The notes under the pieces: model-generated | The model's input: only the letters and a program-made list of their open reading frames with translations | What the model was told of the DNA's origin: nothing | Databases searched by the model: none | Source of the DNA: Ignavibacteriota bacterium | GTDB lineage: Bacteria; Bacteroidota; Ignavibacteria; UBA10030; UBA6906 | Direction: 5' to 3' | NCBI GenBank assembly: GCA_003152875.1 | Contig: PMBF01000009.1 | Location: forward strand, 75,213-117,747 | DNA length: 42,535 nucleotides | Made by a program: the position numbers and the translations under genes | Shown here: positions 36,442-42,535 of the stretch, in pieces | Numbering within the stretch: position 1 is the first letter of the stretch | How the letters are laid out: each line of letters begins with the position of its first letter

Positions 36442-38019
36442 ATGCCAGCCTCACGAAGCCTTGGTGCACTCGCAATCCTGCTCGCACTGCTCTCCTGCGG
36501 CAAAGATCCCGCTGCCTCACCTCCACGCCCCCTCTACGGCGGAACACTGAAACTCGCCGTCTCAGATCCCGTGGAGAGCCTTGATCCTCAGTCCATTCGC
36601 TATGACACGGACTGGTTCGTGGCATCCATGATCTTCGAGGGGTTGACAGCGCCCGGTTCATTGCCGGATTCGGTCGAACCCCTCCTTGCAGAGTCCTGGA
36701 CGCGCATGGATGGCGGGGCACGGTGGCTCGTGAGACTCCGCTCAGGAGTGAGGTTTCAGGACGCCCCTTGTTTCCCGGAAGGAAAAGGGCGTGAAGTCAC
36801 GGCGGATGACATCGTCTTTACCTTCACACAGGCGCTCAGAAGAGACTCAACAAACATCAGTCCCGGCCCGATTGCCGCCCGCATTGCCTCAGTGCGCGCG
36901 CTTGACCGCAACACCGCGGAGTTCACTCTCACCCGCCCCTATGTGACGTTCCTGAAACTCCTCTCCACACCCCCCGCGTTCATCATTCCCCATGAGAGCG
37001 CCGGATTCTATGGCCGCAAAACCTCCGTGCATCCGGTGGGGACGGGGCCATTCAGACTTGCCGTCTGGGAGAACTCCGGAGACATCATCCTGGTCAGGAA
37101 CCCTTCCTACTGGAGACGAGACAGCCTTGGACGAGACCTCCCCTACGTAGACGAGATCTCCATCCGGTTAACCGGCAACCCTGCGCTCTGTATCCCGCTC
37201 TTCCTGAAGGGGGAGACGCACTTCCTTGTTGTGAACGAGTCCGAAATACGTCAGCTTCGCTCAGGCAGCGGAGCCTCTTTCATGGTGACCACCGTTCCCG
37301 AGGGTTTGACTGTCCGGTTCTTCGGCATCAGCATGGATCCTCATTCTGCCCTTGGCCGGCGCCCGGCGCTGCGGCGAGCGCTCGCCGCCTCGTACAACCG
37401 TTCTGCCCTTATCCGGGAGCTGAAGGGAGTTGCCCTCGAAGCGTCCACCCTTGCCCCGCCGCATCTTATCGGCACGACAGCTGCTGGCACGGTTCCCCGG
37501 CCCGATCCTTCAAGGTTTCCTCAGGGAGACCCTCTCCCTGCACAGCTGACGATCTCCACCACCATACGCTCACCCGACGTCGATCGTCTTGCTGCCGCGG
37601 TAAAGGACCTTGGGATGACTCCCGTGTTGAACGTGAAGGTGGACGAATACTATGAACACGTCGTCAGGGAGCGACCGGACCTCTTCAGGGTGAGCATGCA
37701 GCCCCTCTTTCCCGATCCCGAAGAGTACTACGCTTTCTTCTCTTCGAAGAGTCCGGCTTCGGTGAATCTCACGGGCTACCGAAGCGCAGCATACGATTCC
37801 GTCTTCGATCAATCGACCATCGAACAGGACTCCGGCCGGCGGCGCTTGCTGTTCCGGCGGCTCGAATCGATTCTGCAGCGCGATGCTCCGTTGGTTCTCC
37901 TCACCCACGAGGGACCGCGCCACTACGTTGTCCCCGGCTTTGTGCGCGGGCTGGTCCTCCGCTTCACCACCCCCGACTTCGCCCTGATCTGGCTGGATCG
38001 ACATGAAGACGCCCGCTAA
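36442..38019 (+). CDS. ABC-type peptide/nickel solute-binding lipoprotein (family 5)
   Basis: 525 residues with a lipobox (ALLSC, Cys about 19). SBP family 5 features: GGTLKLAVSDPVESLDPQSI at the mature start, IFEGLTAPG, PLLAESWTRMDGGARWLVRL, GVRFQD, VTADDIVFTFTQAL and VGTGPFRLAVWE. It belongs to the DppA/OppA class that binds peptides or other solutes outside the inner membrane. No permease or ATPase genes lie beside it. Instead its 3' end overlaps the sensor kinase by 17 nt, which suggests it presents ligand to the kinase. This is inference from order only. Confidence 0.9.
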   Translation: MPASRSLGALAILLALLSCGKDPAASPPRPLYGGTLKLAVSDPVESLDPQSIRYDTDWFVASMIFEGLTAPGSLPDSVEPLLAESWTRMDGGARWLVRLRSGVRFQDAPCFPEGKGREVTADDIVFTFTQALRRDSTNISPGPIAARIASVRALDRNTAEFTLTRPYVTFLKLLSTPPAFIIPHESAGFYGRKTSVHPVGTGPFRLAVWENSGDIILVRNPSYWRRDSLGRDLPYVDEISIRLTGNPALCIPLFLKGETHFLVVNESEIRQLRSGSGASFMVTTVPEGLTVRFFGISMDPHSALGRRPALRRALAASYNRSALIRELKGVALEASTLAPPHLIGTTAAGTVPRPDPSRFPQGDPLPAQLTISTTIRSPDVDRLAAAVKDLGMTPVLNVKVDEYYEHVVRERPDLFRVSMQPLFPDPEEYYAFFSSKSPASVNLTGYRSAAYDSVFDQSTIEQDSGRRRLLFRRLESILQRDAPLVLLTHEGPRHYVVPGFVRGLVLRFTTPDFALIWLDRHEDAR

Positions 38020-39874
38020 CAGGCTTCGCAACAGGGTCGTGCTTCTGAGCGCGGGCTCCACCGGCCTCCTGCTCGCCGTCGCCGTCGCATTCATGCACAT
38101 CTCCGGCGTCAGCCGGGTCTACGAACGGGCGGCAGGACGCGTCAAGAGTGACGGCGCCTCGTTTGCCGTGGAATTCACGCGGGCGATCGAAGCGTCAGCC
38201 GTCGAATTGTCGGCAATGCGGATGAACTCCCCAATGAGCCCTGGCCCGGGCGCAGAGCCGGCAACCGACACCGCGTTGGTCGGCAACCTCAGGGCGCTGA
38301 TGCAGGCATACCCCTCCAGGTACGAGGAAGTGACCCTGGGGGGAACGCCTGGAAGGCATACCCGGCGCATGTCTCTTGTCAGGGCATTTGACGGGGAGTA
38401 CCACCTGCGAATCGACGACGGAGGCACCGAGCCGGCATCCCTGTCGTTCCGGTTGTCCGCTGCCCGCAGCCTCCGGGACCTGGCGTCCGAGTGCACAGCC
38501 GGCGTGCGGGGGACCTCCGTTGCGCTTCATGTTCCTCCCTCCGGGCACCTCTGCGCCTTGGGCGCATCGCTCAGCATTGCGGAGCTGACGGAAGCCGTCC
38601 TCTCACAATCGGCAGGCATATTCGCCTCCATGCCGATCGTCATCGATTCCGGCGGTGTGGTCATGTACAGTCCGACTCCAGTCGACAGAGGCCAGAGGCT
38701 TTCGGTCGTCCGGCCCGAAACCGCCGGACTCCCGGCTGGGCTCGCAACCTCGGAAGCGGTGCGACGAGGCGATCTGCTGTTCGCCCGGCAGCCCCTCCTG
38801 GACGGAACGCTGTTCGTCATCATGCTCTATGACTCGGAGCGGGATGTCCGCGACATTGAAGCCATGACACTGCGGGCCAGTCTGCTGGCGTCGGCCCTCC
38901 TCGTGGCCGTCACCCTCATCCTCCTCGTGCTTGCCGGGAGGTTCTCGCGATCGCTCCGGGAGGTGACACATGTCGCGCGGCAGGTCGCTTCAGGCGACTT
39001 CAGCCGGACCATCCCCAGCTGGCGGGATGATGAGCTCGGCGTGCTGATTGCGGCCTTCAACGACATGGTGTTCAGGCTCCGCGATACCTATGCAGAGCTC
39101 AACCGCGCCAATCTCGACCTGGAGCGGAAGGTCGATGAGCTGACACGAACCCGCACCGAGCTTTCGCGCAGCCAGAGGCTCGCCTTGATCGGCGAAACTG
39201 TATCGAGGATATCGCATGAGATCCAGAACAAAGTCGGGGGGATCAGCATCTGGGTGCAGAACCTTGAGCTGCAGACTGCCCGGAATCCTCTCACTTCCGT
39301 GTACGTCGCGGAGGTGAAAAAGGCTCTCTCATCATTCCTCTCGATGCTGGTGAGTTTCAAGCGGCTGTACCGCCAGCCGCAGCTCGAACCGCGGTCTTTC
39401 GACGTCTCCTGTCTCGCGCAGCGGCTTGCAGACGGGATGAATTCATCCCGTGAGGGTCCCCGGGTCCTCTTCCATGCCTGGCCTCCCGATCGGCCCATCC
39501 GGATCACAGCGGACCCGGAACGCTTGCAGGAGGCTCTGGAGAACCTGCTGCTCAACGCCATCCAGCATTCCCCTGACGGATCAACGATTGATCTCTGTGT
39601 GGGACCGGAAGATGGGGTCCTCCTCATCACAGTTGCCGACCGGGGCCCCGGCGTCCCCGAATCCATCCGGGAACGGCTCTTTCAACCTTTCGTCACTACC
39701 AGACACGACGGGAGCGGACTCGGTCTTGCCATCGCCCACGCTGTCATCACCTCCCACAATGGAACGCTGAGCTACAGCCCGAGGGAGGGTGGGGGCTCCA
39801 GTTTCGAGATTCGTATTCCCGCATGCATCGAACCATGCCAACAATCAAACCATGAAAATCCTGATCGCGGATGA
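38003..39874 (+). CDS. Membrane sensor histidine kinase (NtrB/AtoS-like)
   Basis: 623 residues: TM1 about 12-33, a large extracytoplasmic domain about 34-288 with no recognised family, TM2 about 291-312, HAMP about 313-365, and a coiled coil. The DHp helix has phosphoacceptor His405 in RISHEIQNKVGG. The ATPase has the N-box ENLLLNAIQHS, G1 DRGPGVPE and G2 GSGLGLAIAHAV. The HEIQNKVGG form is close to the kinases that pair with NtrC-type regulators. The 3' end overlaps the regulator gene by 23 nt, confirming pairing. Confidence 0.95.
   Translation: MKTPANRLRNRVVLLSAGSTGLLLAVAVAFMHISGVSRVYERAAGRVKSDGASFAVEFTRAIEASAVELSAMRMNSPMSPGPGAEPATDTALVGNLRALMQAYPSRYEEVTLGGTPGRHTRRMSLVRAFDGEYHLRIDDGGTEPASLSFRLSAARSLRDLASECTAGVRGTSVALHVPPSGHLCALGASLSIAELTEAVLSQSAGIFASMPIVIDSGGVVMYSPTPVDRGQRLSVVRPETAGLPAGLATSEAVRRGDLLFARQPLLDGTLFVIMLYDSERDVRDIEAMTLRASLLASALLVAVTLILLVLAGRFSRSLREVTHVARQVASGDFSRTIPSWRDDELGVLIAAFNDMVFRLRDTYAELNRANLDLERKVDELTRTRTELSRSQRLALIGETVSRISHEIQNKVGGISIWVQNLELQTARNPLTSVYVAEVKKALSSFLSMLVSFKRLYRQPQLEPRSFDVSCLAQRLADGMNSSREGPRVLFHAWPPDRPIRITADPERLQEALENLLLNAIQHSPDGSTIDLCVGPEDGVLLITVADRGPGVPESIRERLFQPFVTTRHDGSGLGLAIAHAVITSHNGTLSYSPREGGGSSFEIRIPACIEPCQQSNHENPDRG
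39432..39451. repeat. Perfect 20-bp palindrome within the kinase gene
   Basis: ACGGGATGAA followed by its exact reverse complement TTCATCCCGT, no loop. It carries the same GGGAT/ATCCC core as the repeats at 6753-6817 and 33868-33890, and encodes part of DGMNSSREG in the kinase. Confidence 0.6.
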
Positions 39875-41243
39875 CGACTCGACGACCCGGAGAGGAATCG
39901 AGGCATTCCTGAACGCAGAGGGCCACACCGTGACCGCCGTGGCAGACGGCCGGGAAACGCTCAATGCCATCCAGCGGGAAGGGTTCGACCTGCTCCTTCT
40001 TGACGTCCGCATGCCAGCCCTGGACGGGCTGGCGGTTCTCAAAGAGATCCGCAACCGGAAGCTGCCGCTCCCATGCCTTATCATGACCGCGTATGCCACG
40101 GTCGAGGATGCAGTCACGGCAATGCGGATCGGAGCCGACGACTATCTGACAAAGCCCCTGAACCTTGAGGAACTGGGCATCAGAATCGGCCGCCTGCGTG
40201 ACACCTCGGCGCTCCGCGCAGAAAACCAGGAGCTGCGCAGACGGCTCCTCGAACGGGACAATCCCACGCTTGTAGGCGAAAGCCGGACGATGACGGATGC
40301 AAAGCGGATGATCGCAAGGGTCGCCGCTGATCCTGATGTTTCTCTCATCATCTACGGTGAAAGCGGGACCGGGAAAGAGCTGGCCGCGAGGTCGGTCCAC
40401 GCCCAGGGGTCGCGTTCATCACACCCCTTCGTGGCCGTCAATTGCGCAGCCCTGCCTGACACCCTCCTTGAGAGCGAATTGTTCGGCTATGAACGGGGAG
40501 CCTTCACCGGCGCATTCCGGAGCAAGATCGGACTCTTCCAGGCCTCCCAGGGGGGGACACTCTTGCTCGACGAGGTCGGGGAGATGAGCTCTCCCATGCA
40601 GGCCAAACTCCTCCGCGTGCTCCAGGAACGGGAAGTCCAGCCACTCGGCAGTACCGCTCCTGTCCCCTTTGATGCCAGGGTGATCGGCGCATCGCGCGCC
40701 GACCTTAACGCTCTGATGCGTGCCGGGAAGTTTCGCGACGACCTCTTCTATCGCCTGAATGTCGTCGAGATCCATCTCCCTCCCCTCCGGGAAAGGCCGG
40801 AAGATGTGCCCGCACTCGTGGATCACTTCCTGCAGGAACGCGAACGCAAGGATGGTCGGCGCATCAGGTTCAACGCCGAGGCCCTCGAAGCACTCGGTCA
40901 GTATGGCTGGCCCGGCAATGTCCGGGAGCTGCAAAACGTCGTCAGTACCCTCTTCGTGACCGCAGAAGCGGAAACTGTCCGCTTGGCCGATCTCCCGCTC
41001 CGCCTCCTTGACACCCGGGCCGCTACACCCGGCATCTCCCCTCCACCCTGGATCTCCTCTCCTTTCACGGAGGCTCTCCGGGAAATGGTCCGTCAGTTCG
41101 AACGGGAATACTTGCTCTATCACATCAACAGGAACAACGGCAATCTCACAAAAACGTCTGAGGCCATCAGGCTCTCACGTGTTACGCTTCATAAGAAGAT
41201 CCGGGATCTTGGACTTGAACCTGCACGTCCCAAAAAATCATGA
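39852..41243 (+). CDS. NtrC-family sigma-54-dependent response regulator
   Basis: 463 residues. The receiver (1-115) has an intact acidic pocket (ADDDS), phosphoacceptor Asp51 in LLLLDVRMPALDG, and Lys101. The AAA+ domain has Walker A GESGTGKE (169-176), the sigma-54 contact loop GAFTGA (216-221), Walker B TLLLDE, and the arginine-finger region. The C-terminal Fis-type helix-turn-helix includes NLTKTSEAIRLSRVTLHKKI. All elements needed to open sigma-54 promoters are present. ATG at 39852 matches the receiver start; the longer frame overlaps the kinase without support. Confidence 0.96.
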   Translation: MKILIADDDSTTRRGIEAFLNAEGHTVTAVADGRETLNAIQREGFDLLLLDVRMPALDGLAVLKEIRNRKLPLPCLIMTAYATVEDAVTAMRIGADDYLTKPLNLEELGIRIGRLRDTSALRAENQELRRRLLERDNPTLVGESRTMTDAKRMIARVAADPDVSLIIYGESGTGKELAARSVHAQGSRSSHPFVAVNCAALPDTLLESELFGYERGAFTGAFRSKIGLFQASQGGTLLLDEVGEMSSPMQAKLLRVLQEREVQPLGSTAPVPFDARVIGASRADLNALMRAGKFRDDLFYRLNVVEIHLPPLRERPEDVPALVDHFLQERERKDGRRIRFNAEALEALGQYGWPGNVRELQNVVSTLFVTAEAETVRLADLPLRLLDTRAATPGISPPPWISSPFTEALREMVRQFEREYLLYHINRNNGNLTKTSEAIRLSRVTLHKKIRDLGLEPARPKKS

Positions 41244-41360
41244 CCCTCGAAGATAAGACTTCTTTACACTGATAAGTCCCCTTTACGCCATCCCCGTTCT
41301 TGTTGACGTCCCCTCCCACGTTTTTCGCCGAGTTTCGCCGTTTCCCACTCCACCTTGCTC

Positions 41361-41378
41361 CTGGCACGCTGCGTGCAA
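41361..41378 (+). promoter_or_regulatory. Sigma-54 (-24/-12) promoter
   Basis: CTGGCACG, 4 nt (CTGC), GTGCAA. The invariant GG and GC are exactly 10 nt apart, and all but one base of TGGCACG-N4-TTGCA match. It lies 117 nt after the NtrC-type regulator stop and points at the pseudoreceiver gene, with a predicted start near 41390. Confidence 0.8.
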
Positions 41379-41424
41379 ATACCCGTGGCAACCAGACGGA
41401 AACATCCCCGCCGACACTGACACC

Positions 41425-41817
41425 ATGGACTCCACACTTATCACCCAGACAGCATCCCTGCTCCCCTCGTTGCTCGTCATGGAGCCCGAGACGAGCCAGC
41501 GCAAGGGTATAGCGGTGGCAGTGCTGGACCATGTCCATGAAGTGCGTCTCACCGGCAGCATGGCCGAGGCCATCCGCTGTTGCATGGAGAGGCCGTTCAC
41601 CGTGGCGTTGCTCTCCCTCGACCTCGCCGATCCCCCTTCATGGGAACAGCTCGGGGCTTTTCGCGCTGCCGCCCCCGCCTCCCGGATCATCATCGCTGGA
41701 CCTCAGATCACAGACACAGGCAGGCTCGCTCAATTCGGAGTCCGCACTGTCCTCGAACAGCCTCTCGATGTCAGAGGACTTTTGTCAGTTTTGTCCGAAC
41801 GGGAACCCTTACCCTAA
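41425..41817 (+). CDS. Degenerate receiver-domain (pseudoreceiver) protein
   Basis: 130 residues that follow a CheY-like pattern: strand one SLLVMEPE, a strand and helix VRLTGSMAEAIRCCMERP, then FTVALLSLDLADPPSWEQL. RIIIAGPQ and VRTVLEQPLDVRGLLSVL complete it. The phosphoacceptor position is Ser64 (LLS where LLD is expected). The acidic pocket reads MEPE, and the conserved lysine is Gln112 (EQPLD for TKPLD). It is therefore unlikely to be phosphorylated and may act as a protein-binding partner. No Shine-Dalgarno site is obvious. It follows the sigma-54 promoter and precedes the exported protein by 15 nt. Confidence 0.7.
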   Translation: MDSTLITQTASLLPSLLVMEPETSQRKGIAVAVLDHVHEVRLTGSMAEAIRCCMERPFTVALLSLDLADPPSWEQLGAFRAAAPASRIIIAGPQITDTGRLAQFGVRTVLEQPLDVRGLLSVLSEREPLP

Positions 41818-41832
41818 ACCAACGGAGGACCC

Positions 41833-42535
41833 ATGCACCAGTTCCATGCTCACCATCTGTTGAAGAGGATGATTTGGATTCTGTGCACAGCCCTGAGCGT
41901 GTATTCGGCTCAGGCCCAGATCACGATCACCTCATCCGATATTCAGTCCGTCTATACCACCGGCAACTCCCTGAAATCGTTGCTCGCCCTCGGACCCCTG
42001 ACCATCACGGTCGGTGATCCTTCATCATCCCCGCAAATCTGGGACTTCCGGGATATCGCCTTCGCCGACGCCGGCGTCATCGATCCCGTCGCTCCATCTG
42101 AGGCCCCTGCAATCCCGGACTTTTCATCCGCAAACTGTGTCCTTCGCGAGACGCTGGATGATTCAACCGGGATTCCGCTCATGGTCTACACCTACCATTC
42201 GCTCACCTCCACCGAGTACAGCATGCTCGGCATGTGTGGCGACTCGGGAAAATACGTCATACGCTACCGCCCCCCCGTCTCCCAGATGAAGTTCCCTTTC
42301 CATATGGGCCTTTCCTGGACCCAACAGTCGCCGCCAGAGACGACCGAGGTCATTCCCGGCTACTCTATCATCACGACAACATCCCACAATCACTCGGTCG
42401 ACGCCTTTGGCACCCTCCGGCTGCCCGATGGAGACTACGAAGTTCTCCGCGACAAGGTGGTAACCGTCGCGGAGACCGAGACGCAGATGGGGAAGTCCCG
42501 GTCCAAGGGAATCACCTATAACTTCGTGACAATCG
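41833..42535 (+). CDS. Exported protein of unknown function, N-terminal part
   Basis: 234 residues are visible and the frame is open to the window edge. ATG at 41833 has a strong CGGAGG site 5 nt upstream. A signal peptide with hydrophobic core MIWILCTALSVYSA is followed by QAQITITSSDIQSVYTTGNS. The mature part is rich in beta-type sequence (SVDAFGTLRLPDGDYEVLR, HMGLSWTQQS) as in large secreted proteins of T9SS bacteria. No family recognised; a C-terminal sorting domain could lie beyond the window. It is second in the sigma-54-driven unit. Confidence 0.85.
   Translation, partial: MHQFHAHHLLKRMIWILCTALSVYSAQAQITITSSDIQSVYTTGNSLKSLLALGPLTITVGDPSSSPQIWDFRDIAFADAGVIDPVAPSEAPAIPDFSSANCVLRETLDDSTGIPLMVYTYHSLTSTEYSMLGMCGDSGKYVIRYRPPVSQMKFPFHMGLSWTQQSPPETTEVIPGYSIITTTSHNHSVDAFGTLRLPDGDYEVLRDKVVTVAETETQMGKSRSKGITYNFVTI

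Overview
The window is a GC-rich, gene-dense bacterial chromosome segment. The M1 peptidase at 19154-21235 ends in a type IX secretion (T9SS) sorting domain with the phrase NYPNPFNP. A DUF3078 outer-membrane protein, an extended SecA of about 1,020 residues, many LxxC lipoproteins, a Bacteroidota-style promoter and glutamyl-tRNA-based haem synthesis are also present. Together these point to the Bacteroidota/Chlorobiota (FCB) superphylum, most likely a GC-rich member of Ignavibacteria or a relative. This placement is inferred from protein style, not from rRNA. I saw no rRNA, tRNA, insertion sequence, phage gene or CRISPR array.

Layout. (1) 1-5323, minus strand: a haem operon, ccsA-hemA-hemC-hemD-hemE-hemH, with hemH cut by the left edge. 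(2) 5500-8060: a small CPXCG zinc-ribbon gene, an orphan GvpL/F-like gene, an ECF sigma factor with a soluble zinc anti-sigma, and a C-terminal remnant of a DUF3298 protein. (3) 8072-11942, minus: M48 lipoprotein peptidase, MscL, DUF3078 barrel, amino-acid permease. (4) 12213-14288, plus: an M28/PA peptidase and a one-helix small protein. (5) 14428-26538, minus: a long close-packed series running secA, PII, era, EamA, M1-T9SS peptidase, uvrC, two unknown genes, a C1-like peptidase and an Lrp-type RAM protein. (6) 26676-34076: PBP4-like dacB (plus), ftsH (minus), a DUF4097 repeat lipoprotein (minus), then a glutaminyl-cyclase-like M28 lipoprotein, prmA and ppx (plus). (7) 34070-36041, minus: a thioredoxin-TPR protein followed by a cysteine desulfurase. 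(8) 36442 to the right edge, plus: a solute-binding lipoprotein, a sensor kinase and an NtrC-type regulator in overlapping order, then a sigma-54 promoter in front of a pseudoreceiver gene and a secreted protein that runs off the window.

The most interesting region is (8). A peptide-type binding lipoprotein with no permease genes overlaps a membrane kinase, which overlaps a full NtrC-type activator carrying the sigma-54 contact loop. About 120 bases after the activator gene lies a near-consensus -24/-12 promoter driving a phosphoacceptor-less receiver and an exported protein. This reads as a self-contained sense-and-respond cassette. Other points of note are an orphan gas-vesicle-family protein, a 15-bp minisatellite that encodes a signal-peptide core, a recurring ATCCCG/CGGGAT palindrome, a shared promoter pattern (TTGnnT, 17 nt, TA[C/T]ATT), and a possible ECF promoter in front of the DUF4097 gene.

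The start codons given here often differ from the longest open frame. They were chosen from Shine-Dalgarno sites, overlaps with neighbours, signal peptides and family N-termini.
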